The notes: generated by a model from the sequence alone, not told the origin. A DNA stretch of 64,000 nt from Niebla homalea (GCA_019925105.1 JAHGAU010000035.1:124001-188000), one strand, 5' to 3'; shown: positions 11,795 through 24,223, numbered from the stretch's first letter. Program-made: numbers and translations.

Positions 11795-13735
11795 TCTCGT
11801 CGCGACTCCTTTTTTGTGAAAGCTAAGTAGATGGTCATTAAGGTATGAAATGCGATGGTCTGCACTGCACAAATTCTTTGTGGACAGAAGGTGCGAGGCA
11901 GGTAATGATGGCAGGGCTGATGATCACCTCGTTGTTGTTTTGCATGCTCGAAAGGGCTTTTCCGCGATGGGCTCGAGGTTCATGAAAGAGTCCCTGAAAT
12001 GAGTCTAAAAGCAGGGGCTCTGCTGGCGCCAGTACGTGTCAGCTTGGGTGCTCTAGAACAATCGATAGGAGCCGTCGAGTAGTCGCTGTCGGCCTGGAAT
12101 TGACTTGATCTTTTTGAAAGGCCAAGTTAGCGTTGGGATCGTAAAGCTCTATATGCCTCTTTCGATCAAACTGCGAATCATTTATCCTCGACTCACAATC
12201 ATCCTTGGCTTCCTGTCCCCTCAACCATGACGCCGAATCGCCAGCTATGTCCCCTCAACCATGACGCCGAATCGCCAGCTATGTCCCCGCAGAATCAATT
12301 TTCACCCTGGGGATACTAAAGACTTTTCCCAACATCCTCAAACACCAAGCTTTTCCCATTTTGAAATCAGTAGCCATTCTGCATATAATGCATCCGTGCT
12401 CTCCCCTGCATCAGTCCTCATGTCCCCTCCTACGACAGTAATTCCCATCATCGGGGTCCCTCGTAGCCCCAACTTCATTATTCCACCCTTCCTCTCACCC
12501 TGCTACCCATGATTCAGAGATGGTCGCGAAGACGCAAACCCCCCATCACTAGCGGACCCATGATCCTCGAACTTCCACTCCAGCACATGGGTAGGGTAGA
12601 CAATCTAGCAGCTACGCTCGACCCCAAGCCTCTGGAAACAAAAATTCCGTACCCGTTTCTCTACACACACGGGACTAGCAAAGAGCGTTTCCGGGAGGTC
12701 TCGGCAATGGCGCAACGGTACAGATATCGGCCCATCTATCTACCCGGCCGCTGGCTACGCGAAGAAAGCTCAACCAGATTGCCCACCAGGGTGGGGGGGG
12801 GGAGTGCGGGGGGGCACTTCGTAGGCTGGCCATCGGATTACTAATCCATGAGAAGAGTATTCACGGAGACTGTCTAGATCCACCTTCTCGCATGTCCTGC
12901 ATGTACTCCCTTGATCCATTGGCGTCCGAGCCAGAGCACGCCTCCTCGAGAAGGAGCATCGGAGAAACCAGATGAGTGCCTATATCGATTTTGCAACTTG
13001 GCAACGACTGGCGGGCGGGCGACCTGGTTGTTCAGGGAGCTCAGTCTTCGTGCTGAGAATGTTTTTGGCATTGAGCAGCACACCACCGTCTCTCATTTCA
13101 GGGAAGAACCCCTGCGCGGGGAACAAATGGATAGGTGGATACACCTTGCTTCTCTACCTGTACATTCAACTTACGGGTCTCTAGAGTCTGTATAGCTCGA
13201 CAGTAGCAAAGACCTAGCTCAAGGCACCCAAGTCCTATGGACGGACTGCTTCATCTACATCTAGGGCAGAATTCCAGCCTGCAGTATTCTATGAGCCAGG
13301 GATAGTTCTGGTCATGCAGAATTAAAGGAATGTGGGATTAGGCTAGCCGGCGTCTGAGACGCGATCTCGCTCGTTTCTTAGATTGTGGGAAGGCGTTAGA
13401 GCGGGCAGGGCAAGCAGGAAATCGGGATGGTCATGAGCACCACGACGATAGCGGAGACAACGTAGCGCGATGAGGCTCGCAACACGATCATATTGGTGGT
13501 CAGCCGCATATGTGCTTCTCTCATCCACTTCGACGATATTCGGGACGAAGTTTGTGCAGTTTCTTGCTCTGGCAACAGGCTTGTGGGCGAGGGTGATGGT
13601 GACGGTGCCGGCATTGGCGGCTTCAGTGGTGCTGCATAAGGCTAAGGAGACGGTCCGAAAACTCTTTGGCACATGGACATCTGGTGCGCTTGCTACTAGT
13701 CCGCTCCTTTGTGCAATGTCCCCTACGTGCCGGCC
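11795..13735. other. Intergenic, no supported gene
   Basis: Several short open frames exist on both strands, but none has recognisable motifs. A 34-bp tandem duplication lies at 12214-12281. A G-rich run near 12791-12815 is low complexity. Confidence 0.4.
12214..12281. repeat. 34-bp perfect tandem duplication
   Basis: A unit beginning TGTCCCCTCAACCATGACGC is repeated twice without mismatch (12214-12247, 12248-12281), and TGTCCCC starts a third partial copy. Perfect identity suggests a recent slippage or duplication event. Confidence 0.9.
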
Positions 13736-16560
13736 TTATCTCGCCCAATAATCGATCAGATCATCGTAATCGCTCTCGCGCACCTCTCCTGCTTGACGTG
13801 GGTCGTGTAGGCGGAGTTTCCGTCTCATTTGGGCAGCCAGATCCAGTGCAGCCAACGCACCCCTCATGTTCCCTTTCTTCATCAACAACTCGCCCCTCTT
13901 GAACTGGCATCTGGCAAGGTGCGGTCCGTGGTTGGTTCCCTTGCTGTAGATGTTCACTGTCTGGTCAAGTAGCTGACTAGCACACGGTCAGTCTGCCTCC
14001 TAGAGTCTTATAAGCACGATATTGCCACTCACCTTGCTTCCTCCTAGTCCCCCAGCTTCATGCTGTGGGTGACGAGCTTGTAATATGTCGGGGCAGTGGA
14101 TGGGTGATCTTTTCCAATAGTATTCTGAAAATGGATCTTGGCGCGCAGAAAGAAGGAAAGGCTTTCTTCTGGTTTGCCTTGAGCGACCCTTACTTTGCCA
14201 AGCCAGTAGAGAGCATGGCCAGTACTATATCGATCAGTCAAAGCTTGTACCAGGAAGGTGAAAAACCAACCGAGGGCCTTCTTCGTCATTAGCTCCGAGG
14301 AACGCTTCTCTATCCTGCAAGACTTGTTCAAAAAATTTGGCTGCTTCGCTGCACTCTCCTCGAAGGTAGTGGACGCATCCTAGCCCTAGGATTGGATTGA
14401 AGTTAGCCATCGGTACGTACTGGGGAAGCTTCTCCCAATCTTCTTCGACCTGCGGAAAAGGTCTTCGGCTGTCTGAAGTCAACCCATGTCTAGGGATGCC
14501 TTGGCAAGTTCACTGCACGAAACAGCCATGGCATGAGTCACTGTGGAGCCACATTGTACCGCAAGCTTTTCGCGGATCTCAAATTGAGCCGTGGCGTGTA
14601 GATAGCACTTCTTCAGATCATTCGACCGGCTGGATATGCTTTGCACAACAATATGCGTGTCAGCAAGGTTTGACTGTACATCTTCACTTGCTTGGCCGCA
14701 AAGCTGGAATGCAACATCAATGAGATGCAGGCACTCTGCAGTCCTCATCGTCTCAAAGTGGTACCTGGCGTAGAAGTGTCAATCTTAGTCTCTAGGCACA
14801 ATGACTCACCCACCAGGCTGCTTCATTGACTAGGTCAATGAGATCTGAGGTCGCACACAGAGTCTGGTCCTCCTTTGTAAGAGTCCTGTAGAACTCACAG
14901 AGTCGATGTACATGCAAGTACAGACTTTCGCATTGAGACCAGCGCTCGGTCTGTGGATACTGAGGGTGAGATGCACCTTCGTTCCGGGTATGTGGCCAGA
15001 CTGAAGAGACCAGACGTGCTGTCGCAAGCAGTGTAGTTGGGGCGAGTCCCTGAATTCCAGTGATCTCGGCCTTGATGACGTCTTGCACAAACCGGTGAAT
15101 CGAGAGTATACCTTCAAACTTGTAGACTACAATGGAGGCCTGCCTCAACGGCGTCAAGACTTCCTTCAGATCGATGCTATCTGTCGGAAGGCCATGAAGC
15201 TTGGCCAGAGCTGGATCTCTAGTTAGAATATCTTCCCTAATATTGTCTGGATCCAGAAGGGCAAGTAAAGATAGAACGCTCTTTGGCCGCTCATCGAAAG
15301 TGTGCAATGCCCATATTGATGCTAATGTCTCCAGGTACCCATGGCTAAGTCCAGGGTGCTGATGATGAAGCTTGTGTCTCTCCATCTCGTTGTCATAGCG
15401 TTTGAGGAAGTCTTCTTGGGACCAGCCTTGGAGTAGGCATACGTCTGCCATCTGCACAATCGCGAGAGGGAAGCAATGCAATTTTGCGGCAACCTTGGCA
15501 TCTTGCTCCGGGCTACTCCCACGCGGCATTCTTGAGAAAATCTTCTTCGAGAGTCGAGTGGCTTCTTCAAGGGATAAGACGCCTAGATTGGCACCGCTAG
15601 CACCGAAATAAAGAGTGGCCAATGCTATTTCGTTCCGGCTCGTGACCAATACTGAGCCCAGGCCTTCCCGGGGCCAAAACTCGGTCAAGAGTCCTGGATC
15701 ATCAGCGTTGTCAATAATCAGCAGCCACTTTGCCAGACGAGTTCCACTAGCAGGATCGACGTATCTCGGACTACTCAACCAAGACTTTATATGATCCTTG
15801 CTGATGACAGGGTCAGTTGCCTGACCGTTTTGCTCCAAGCCTAGGTATTCTGCGATCCGCAGAAAATCTTGACTGAGTGTCTCTTTCCTCCCAGCTCGAA
15901 GCCAGAAGATGGCGTCAAATTGTGCCTCCTGAGAAATTGCATACTGTCGTGCCGTTTGCGTCTTCCCTATACCCCCAGGACCACAAATGGCGAAGGCCTT
16001 GACCATCGGGCCCGTCTGGGAGGAGGAGGATGGGTGAATGGGTACGAGGGTTTCTTGAACTTGGCTCAAGACATGGACACGGCCTTCAAAATCGGGGTTC
16101 GCGGTGAATTCATCGTTTGCACGATAGATTGGGAAGCTAATGTCAATAACTTGAGGTCTCGGAAAATTGCGCGGCCCTCCGGAAACGAGTTCGTAGCTGG
16201 GTTGAGACGCAATATTGGACAGAGAAGATAACAGAATAGACGATCTGGTCTTCCTAGAAGGGGTCGAAGGGGTCTTCTTTGTGGCTAAATGGGAGCCCAA
16301 AGTTATTGACAGTCCCCACTCAATTTCTTACAACACATGAGCTTACCACTACCACAGAGGGACATCTCTTCAAAAGCGGAAGAAACGCTGGATTCTTCTC
16401 GAGACAACGAGCGTGTTGGTGCTACCTCGCATCAGCTCCGTTTGAGTCGGGGTTTTGGGGACCAACATTGCAAGGCAATGACTTTTTGAACTTTGGTAGT
16501 AGCGTCTCGATCCACGTCTTTGGAGACATCAGACATGTCATTGGCTAACATAGTATCTGG
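13736..16560 (-). pseudogene. NB-ARC/TPR (NLR-like STAND) gene, decayed
   Basis: The NB-ARC core lies in the exon 16284-14814: P-loop ICGPGGIGKTQTARQYA, Walker B KWLLIIDNADD and GSVLVTSRN. Tetratricopeptide-type repeats follow in later exons (14764-14271, 14224-14031 and the last to 13736). Introns at 16285-16346, 14765-14813 and 14225-14270 join in phase. The frame is broken by TGA at 14479-14481 between DMG and LQTAEDLFRRS. A one-base loss near 14433-14439 follows, and TAG lies at 14044-14046 between KLGD and EEA. A further TGA at 16432-16434 sits in the upstream exon frame. Intact relatives are cytosolic non-self or heterokaryon sensors with an N-terminal effector domain. The upstream exon (about 16560-16347) matches no effector I know. 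Confidence 0.75.
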
Positions 16561-19051
16561 ATGATCGAAGATCACAATTAGCTCCAAGCTGATTGCGATT
16601 GGTTTCTCTCCCTATGAGTCTCTGTGGTTACAAGGTTTTGTTAGACCACTTGCTGGAAGAAATCCCAGGACGAGTTGTACAAATCAGCGTCTTACGTAAT
16701 CCTTGAGATAGCTTGTGACTGGGCAGCAAACTCTTATTGGTGTAAGTTTGTAAAACAATAAGACAAGCGTTTGAAGCTTCAGAAGGGTGAAGGACCGAGA
16801 GATTTGCTTTGGATGTATGAGATCTTTTGTTGCCGATGGCGAACGCTTCTCTTTACCAACTTCCATCCGTAGTATATGTGCCAGCCTTCTAATAGCGCCA
16901 TTGTTTGTCTTTGAGACTTGTGTGACATGAGACGTCGCTAGGATGACGAGGACAAAAATCTCCCTGAGTAGATTTCGGTATTGGTGCAGGGAGTCACTAG
17001 CCCGGCGAAGCATCTGTGGATGGGTCGATCTGTGGTAGAAAAGTTGCTCATACTAAGCATACTCTCGTTTCAGGAGGATCCACCCAGAATCTGGGCTGCA
17101 AATGACGATAGACCGCAGGGGTTTCTAAAGTATTGTATCATTGAGGCAAGAGAAAAGCCAGTTTCCTACCCACACTAAGTCGAAAGAACAGCTGCTGGAA
17201 CTTATTCAGAAGATTACGATCCATTTCCATAGATTTCTAAAGGCATCATTCACGCGGGTATGTAGCTTGAAAGTATTCAGACAGGAATTATTAAGGAGTA
17301 GTGTGGTAGGCCGTTTTGTAGTCCCAAGGGTGATGTCGCGGAGGGCAACCCCATAGATGAGGACGACGCTGTACTCTCAGTCATTGAGCCTAAGAATCAA
17401 GATCACGCGCTTGTTCAAGAACACTAGAGCCCGTAGATAACGCATTGAACTCCTGGATTAGATTTTGCCGGCGGCTTCCATAGTTTGCCGAATTTGCAAT
17501 CACGTAAGTCTGGCAAAAATGTACGAGTTTTCGAGGGAGGCCTTCTGTACGACTCTTTGATTTGTAATGATTATCCGAAGCATTTGGGCACGAACCATAT
17601 GTGAGTCTCAGGTCTCCAGGAGGCTGACTTTCGACGCTAATTGCTTGTAAGCTAATAGCCATGTACATGGTGTCGAACATACCTGGGATTAACCAGGTTA
17701 TGAAAGCATCAGGCGTCCCGTCCGACTGCGACTGCGCTATGGGACTTTGTGGTAAGTGAGAATTTCCTTATCCACGTGCAGTAAGAAAATGGTGGAGTTT
17801 CAAAGAAGCTTTGCAATGCGCTGAACGATATCAAAAGGGGCATTCTGACTTTATTCGACACAACGCCACCAGCCAGTATCGACCTGGAAGTTCCAGAACT
17901 AAGGTAATGTTGAAACCGACACCACTAGATGAATCGCGGCAAATACTAGAATGCAGTCAGTGGATAGTACCCCACTCACTCTGCATATCTAGCCTCTCAT
18001 TCCTATCGAGGAGGGTGTCACGAGCAATTCAGACATTTCACTCATACAATACTCTCTCCTATTCGTCATTGGCGGTACTCAGGCATCTTTGCCAACGTAG
18101 CAGCTCAAGATGACGAAAGCCAACTTCGTCCAGCTTTGAAATATGGGTTCGAGTCAGCTTGTGACTGACATGTCACAGCGCTCCACGGATGAACGGATTG
18201 CAAGCAATTTGACAGCTCAAAGGCTCAATGCTACGTTGACAATTCGCAACAGGATGCGCATTCCCAACACACGGGTTCCGTATGGTTTCGTGGAAGACGA
18301 GGATATCGATATTTTCGTCCAGTCAGAACCAAAGCAAGCTTTAACCCTGCGACTTGATGGCGTCAATCACTAATGTATCGCACTAGGCACTGCGACATCA
18401 TTACAGTGACCATCTGCTCCAAGCACCCTGATATCGGAAAAAGAGGTGTCAGGCATCTCAAATTACCTAAGAATGCGCACGTGTGCTCCGGCCCGTGGCG
18501 AGTCTGTAACCTTATCTGACGAGGCTATCCACCCATCATGATGAAAATCTTTCAGATGACTGTGATGAGAAAACGCAATGACCCTCCAGATGCTACGGCA
18601 GAGTCTCCACTGAACGAATCTTGTCACGGATCATGTTTGAGCTCTGCGTAACACAACCCTAAGATTGACAGTGCATCCGCCAAGATGTGAACATGTGGTA
18701 TTGATCCGGACAACACGTGCTGAAGGTGTAAAGCAGGGGTCACCGCTGGCACCTCTCCCATTGTTCAATGAAACTTACATGTCCAGTAAAGCGAGCGGTG
18801 GGAGTCTCATGACGAATTCTTGCTGCTGTACGACATGTGTAAGTGGAGACAAGAAGCGAGACAGAAGTCTATAAAAGGCGCCTCTCCCTGTGTCTCTGGC
18901 TTGGTCTTGTTCAACGCTCGTCTTCCCTGCTGGTCCTCTCTAACCAAATCTCACCATCCAGCGATCAGCTTTTGAGGCTCACAGTGTCGACTGTAACAGC
19001 AGCAGTCCTGGCTCACAGATATGGGATATTATGACTGCGGACATCTAGACA
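16561..19051. other. Gene-poor accessory stretch
   Basis: No gene could be assigned. Two fragments look possibly coding on the + strand. One is a segment ending LFDTTPPASIDLEVPEL just before a GTAATG donor at about 17903. The other is an ATG-started frame at 18143-18373 (76 codons, acidic, no known motif). They could be remnants of one gene. Confidence 0.3.
18870..18876 (+). promoter_or_regulatory. TATA box candidate
   Basis: TATAAAA is followed by a pyrimidine-rich leader and lies about 180 bp upstream of the ATG at 19052, a normal fungal promoter spacing. Confidence 0.45.
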
Positions 19052-19748
19052 ATGGCATCCCTGACGGGAACAAATACCAGTAAGTGATTGCTCTCTCAGA
19101 CATAGATCCTCTTGTGGCTAATCCTTTGAGCAGGAGGATAAGAGGGTACTGCAGTAGGTCTGGTCATCCCTTTGTTGGTGGTTTTTTAAAAGCTTATACA
19201 CGTCTCAGTTGCCTGTCTTTACTCAAAACTCGAGCAATTCATCGGAGAGTATTTCAAAGACATGGGCGGCGACGATGTGAAGGCTTTGAACATCACAGGC
19301 CTCAACAAACAGCTGGACTTCATGGCAGAGAGAGAAGTCGTGTTTCCACATGGTCCAGTCATGAAACGGGACTGGAAAGAGGTGAACGAGGTTTACAATG
19401 ACTATTGGGTACGTGGAAGGAAGGGGGCGATGGACGAGAACTCATTCATTGGATGTAAGAAAGTGCGTTTTCCCCCCTTGAACGAATATTCCAGGGGTCA
19501 CGACAAGAAGGGAAATGCAATCGTCTTGGTCCCGGTAAAAAAAAATCGAGATGTCGAGTCTCATTCAGCATTGCTAACGCCCCGTACAGGAGAAACACCG
19601 GCAACTGTACAAAGCCATGAAAGTCTATATACCCAGAAGCCGCGGGACATTGACAAATCCAGTGGTCGCATCTTGGGCGGAACAAATGGAAGCGATCGAC
19701 CAGGTGTCGAAAGAGAGGTACTTTTACTCATGGCTTCACTTAAAGTAA
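19052..19748 (+). pseudogene. Unrecognised gene, probably broken
   Basis: An ATG in good context (ACAATGG) opens a 28-nt exon 19052-19079. It joins in phase to an exon at 19209-19454 that contains LEQFIGEYFKDMGG and VVFPHGPVMKRDWKEV. Two later blocks also look coding. GHDKKGNAIVLVP (from about 19495) joins in phase to EKHRQLYKAMKVYIPRSRG (from 19592, after a GCTAAC...TACAG intron end) and runs to a stop at 19746-19748. The obvious intron 19455-19494, only 40 bp, leaves the second and third parts one base out of frame. The gene is therefore either frameshifted or uses a splice site I did not find. I recognise no family and see no signal peptide. It may be a young or fast-evolving gene. Confidence 0.35.
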
Positions 19749-21423
19749 CTCACTTTCTTCCACCACCAATGGAAGACATTCGCAAACCACACAACTACCA
19801 CGCGTACACCCAACTCAATGTCGCTCATTTTCACGATCATTCAGCAGCTCTCATCACTTTCATAGCGTGCCTGCACCCACTGCAAAGTCAATCATTCACA
19901 CAAAACTTCCGGCCATCCAGCAAACCCCTGGTCGGTTGGGGATTTGGGGATTCAAGAGACCGCGGAGTCAGGGGTTTGGAGATCACTCATTTTTCCACCT
20001 CTTGAAGTCATCTGGATGTACCCTAGGGCTAGCGATCACTATTAGGCACACACACTCCTCATTGAAGGATCGAGTCTGTAAAGCAGGACTATCTCAAGAG
20101 TGAATATAATGTCCGTTTGCTTTGTTCAACTTGTTGCTGTTGGTACCCTCATGCAGGTGCTACTACTCCAGTCACCCTGAAACCATGACGTCCGAACGAG
20201 CGTATTGTTGAGGTGGCTCCCCAAATATTCACCAGATGCCTTCCATGCCGTCAATCCGGAGCGGGTGCCTAGCATTGTCCATTAAGTTCGCCGGAGCACT
20301 ATTATTGATGATCTTACCAAAGTGACAGTGCGTTCGAATTCACTCAACAAGATCAAACGATTTCTATTCACCGGCTTTTCTTTGAAGACGGAGGCAGATC
20401 GACGCAGCGCAACCTTTGTTTCAAAAATGGCGCAATGCAGCAAATCAGACCGAACAACCAGCCCCGACGATACTGTATAAAGCTCCAAGGAAATTGCTGG
20501 TCCTTCGAATGCAATCATCCGCAAGTCAGCTTGTCTCCGCAACAACCGGTCGAGGTAACGGAGGGCCGAAGTAACCACATATAGACCACAAAGCTTGCTG
20601 AAACTGAAAGGCATCTGGGGCACCTTGACAATCCACAGTGAGGAATTTGCTGCCCTGCATCAAGCTTCTCGAGCTCATGTGGGAAAAATGTGCACCCTCC
20701 ACGGCACCGACTGCTGATCCAGGTTCACCCAGACAAAGACGTTGCATGATCAGCAGCCATGTGGATGGGTCACTGCTGGAACCCCATTGAGGGTTGGTAG
20801 TCTAGTCTCTGCAGTGAAGTTGTCCATCTATCATGGCGTTCTGTCCCGTGATATGCGGCATACTCCACACGCTTTTCGGACAAGCATCTCAGTGGTCTGG
20901 CTTACGCATTGCAGGTCGATGGCCCCTGAGTCAATTCAAGGAAATCTGGCACGTTCTGTCATGCTCACTGGTCATAAGTATATACAGCGTTGGCTGCAGA
21001 AATCTATGAGACTTTGCACGCTATGTTGTCAGCTCAAACCACGTCACGATATCCTGCCTCTGCGACTCCCAAATAACTCCATCTCCCTGTTCCATCGTGC
21101 AACAGCCCTCGCTGATGCAAGTCACGTTGCAGACGCATTAATAGTCCAGTAGTGCCGCTTCAGTGCCTCGCTTGAGCTCATTACCGCCATCTTGAGTGGA
21201 GGCGTCGCAGGCCGCTAGTAACGCTGCAGCAGAATTGAGGAAATTGAAAAAAATTCTGAATCGGCTTGACTTGGGGATCATATACACGTACAACCCTATA
21301 ATATCCATATACGCCCCTAAATCGCCTGCGTGACCCAACACGGGAATCCATGAGCGTGACTTCTTTTGCTGGAGCCGTGGTAATGCGCCGACTGGATCGT
21401 CCACACAAGATCTCTATATCTAG
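19749..21423. other. Intergenic, no supported gene
   Basis: The open frames here are short, lack conserved motifs, and none makes a spliced product with plausible phases. Confidence 0.4.
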
Positions 21424-23019
21424 CTACTTGAAGAGTAGTTCGGGTGGCAGGTCATGATACATTTGATAATCAAACTCGAGGCTCCACTCCAGCACTACAA
21501 ACTTCGTCAGCGCCACACAGGTATCCACGGGCAACTTGTCATCCACGGTTGGTTGCCGTTCCGCGCCGGCAGTCTGGTCGATATGCCTGTGCTCTCTCCA
21601 AAATCTCGTCTCATCCATATTATCGAAAGAGACATTAGGGGGCAGCAGCAGGAGAGCCACGTCTGTGACCACTCGGACCATATCACCCGAATCGCCACCC
21701 CCAGCCATGACGCAATTAGCGGCCAGGTTGGCCATGTGCTCCTTCCTGAATTCAGACTCCCAGCCTTTGGCTTCGAGCTGATCGCCATGCTCAGCAACGG
21801 CGCCGCGGAGCTTGTTGGCGAAAAGCTCGCGCAAGGTGTCCATGGCGTCTTTCCCGAAAGCTATTAGAATATCGCGAAGACCTCTGTGGACGGACCAGGA
21901 GATCGAGGACCAGGGCAGGCAATCCAATGCATGCTCGAGAACTTGGAGCTCCATTGAGCCCAGTACGTAGCTGGCAATGCCCTGGCCACCGAGAGCGGGA
22001 TGAATTGGCAGGATCACCGAGTCTGGGGGCCGTACGCCATTTTCGATGGTCTGTCTAGTGAAGAGGAAATCGACTTCGTAGACTTTACCGCCCTGTTGGT
22101 TGTACGAATGTCGGCCCGCGTGAGCTCCGGGGAAGCCGTTGGGCTGGTATTCGAGCGTGTAGAGACCTGGGGGTTTGCGGCCGGGGAAGGCGCATTGAAA
22201 GCTGGAATCCGGGGACGATACGACCCCGCAGAGCATCTGAGCGCATTTGTCGACTCGGACTTTCCACATCCAGGGATACTTGTCCGTCTTGCGGCTGTGG
22301 GAGTCAAGAGGGTGGAAATTCACCATTGCAGATCCGCCGAGAGGCCAAGCGATGTACCAGTGGCCACAGCAGGAGCCGTAAGCCGCACGGTGGCCACTCG
22401 CGTCGCTGTATTTGAACATTTGGCGGGCACTGCACATAGTGAGTATAGTGATGAGAGAGGTTCGCGAGATAGGAATGCAGGTAGAGCCATCATGGCGCTT
22501 GAGCTGCTGGATTGGTAAGCCGTTCCAAGGTTCATGTGCCCAGGTTGTCCGTCTGTCAGGGCCATCTATGTCCGGTGGGAAACTGCGATTGGCTGTCGGT
22601 CTCATATCATAATTCATACTCTCATATGGGACCACGGAGTTAGCTCTCTTGACCTCTTTCATCGAATGAAGTTCACCAATGGCAGGTTCGATCTCGTGAA
22701 AGATGGCGAGGATGGCGGTCCAGCTGGCTTTGCCCGTCTCTTCCGAGGGCAGTCTACTCACGCCAATGAGGTTGCGACCACAAAAGCCATCTACAAGACG
22801 GGCGAAGATCTTGGGACCGATGGGAGGTGGTCTCACCAGCCGCATGATTGAGCCTCGAGGTTGCCTCCCGAACCATCGCCCAAGATGTTCCTGGTTCCGC
22901 GAAGAATAATATGGATCTAGACGTTCGCTGATAGCATTGGCCTGGGCCAGAAGTGACCCTAGCCCGACAGTTGTGGCAAGAAAGGTGAACCATCCAGCGA
23001 CGGTCCCAGCTGCCTCCAT
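21424..23019 (-). CDS. Uncharacterised fungal protein with N-terminal membrane helix
   Basis: This is a single exon of 531 residues starting at ATG 23019. It begins EAAGTVAGWFTFLATTVGLGS, a hydrophobic segment near residues 5-25 that is probably a membrane anchor. Conserved-looking blocks follow: LDPYYSSRNQEHLGRWF, PPPIGPKIFARLVDGFCG and GVSRLPSEETGKASW near residues 35-100. A cysteine-containing YGSCCGHWYIAWPLGGSA lies mid-protein. I recognise this as a family of uncharacterised ascomycete proteins that often occurs in lineage-specific regions. No enzymatic motif is visible. The tail, with FVVLEWSLEFDYQMYHDLPPE, also looks conserved. The frame is intact, unlike its neighbours. Confidence 0.65.
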   Translation of the reverse strand: MEAAGTVAGWFTFLATTVGLGSLLAQANAISERLDPYYSSRNQEHLGRWFGRQPRGSIMRLVRPPPIGPKIFARLVDGFCGRNLIGVSRLPSEETGKASWTAILAIFHEIEPAIGELHSMKEVKRANSVVPYESMNYDMRPTANRSFPPDIDGPDRRTTWAHEPWNGLPIQQLKRHDGSTCIPISRTSLITILTMCSARQMFKYSDASGHRAAYGSCCGHWYIAWPLGGSAMVNFHPLDSHSRKTDKYPWMWKVRVDKCAQMLCGVVSSPDSSFQCAFPGRKPPGLYTLEYQPNGFPGAHAGRHSYNQQGGKVYEVDFLFTRQTIENGVRPPDSVILPIHPALGGQGIASYVLGSMELQVLEHALDCLPWSSISWSVHRGLRDILIAFGKDAMDTLRELFANKLRGAVAEHGDQLEAKGWESEFRKEHMANLAANCVMAGGGDSGDMVRVVTDVALLLLPPNVSFDNMDETRFWREHRHIDQTAGAERQPTVDDKLPVDTCVALTKFVVLEWSLEFDYQMYHDLPPELLFK

Positions 23020-24223
23020 GAAGTGAATCTATAAGATAAGCAGAGTGTGAGAAGACGAACAAGTGATGGATGCAAGGCGAATGTACAATGTTGAGGAAGG
23101 GGAAGACCTACGATTCTGTTGAGAGCGGAAGACCAATCGACTTTGATGTTCGATGCCATATCTGCGGCGACAAGGCTGTGGTGACAGACAGCGGCTGGAA
23201 ATGCAATCAGTCTTAGCTCCTCGCTAGATCTAGCACTATGATGGGCTGGCGGAGCATGCATGCCTAGTGCCCCCGCACCTTCTAAGTGACCTTGATACAA
23301 GCTACCTTCTTGATTGCTCTCGTGCGGGGACGCAATTGAAGGGATCAAGAATAGCATGCGATGTATAAGAGCAAAGTTGCAGCTCCTGCACGCGTGAGGG
23401 GATGAATACGTACGCCGCAGATGGGGGACACTGCCCAGTCCTTACCTAGCTGTACTGGTGCTTGTGCTGGTGCTGATGCTGGCTTTTATAGGGGCGGACC
23501 TGGCACTGGTCGGAGAGTCCTCCGAGCTCAACATGGGAAACCCTTCCACAATGGTACACAAAGATTCTGGGCTTCCAGATAAGGTATCTGTGAGTTACAT
23601 GAGATCTCCCTCGCAGTCGATTGAACCATTGTGGTTGGTGGATATAGTGCAATAGGGTGTGGTGACTGCATAAAGTACCTGTAAATGGAGTCAAAGGGTT
23701 GGCGGGGGCTTTTGCCCGAACTTCTCCAGGCCGCGGTGCCGCTCCGCCGCCAATTCAGATATTTGACGATAGAAGAGATAATTATACATATAGATACAGA
23801 TTGACTGCTCAAGACCGTATATATATTTCTGCCACATAGACGTGCCGCTTGCATTTTGGCCTTTTGATCGGGATGAAGGTCCGAGCTCTCTCCGCCTCAA
23901 TAAATGACGAAATCCAGGGGAGCTCAACGGTCACTAGTAATCACTCGTCTTGTGTAATCAGTGGAGACAGCAACCGCCAGAGAAGGGATAGCCCCCTCCC
24001 TTGAAAACCCCTTCAATGAACCCTTGGATCTAACAACCGTTCCGCAACTCTCATTCACTCGGCAAAAGTAAAGAGGCGTCGTCATTTTCTCTCCATCTCT
24101 AAAAGCATTGTCGCGGCAAGGCCAAATTGCTCAACGAGAAGGTCAAAGAATCACAATCATCACATTCATTGCTTCTGCCCAGTCTGAGACATCACACAGC
24201 CACCATCACATTCCACAGCAAAA
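23020..24223. other. Divergent promoter region, no gene seen
   Basis: This lies between divergently transcribed genes. It is AT-rich around 23760-23840, and pyrimidine- and CA-rich just before the next start. No conserved open frame is visible. Confidence 0.45.

Noticed and set aside
14479..14481. Programmed stop-codon readthrough (TGA CTT) in the NLR-like gene
   Set aside because: The context is not the TGA CTA readthrough motif, and a frameshift plus another stop downstream make simple decay more likely.
18143..18160. tRNA B-box-like GGTTCGAGTC
   Set aside because: No A-box or cloverleaf can be formed in the flanking sequence.
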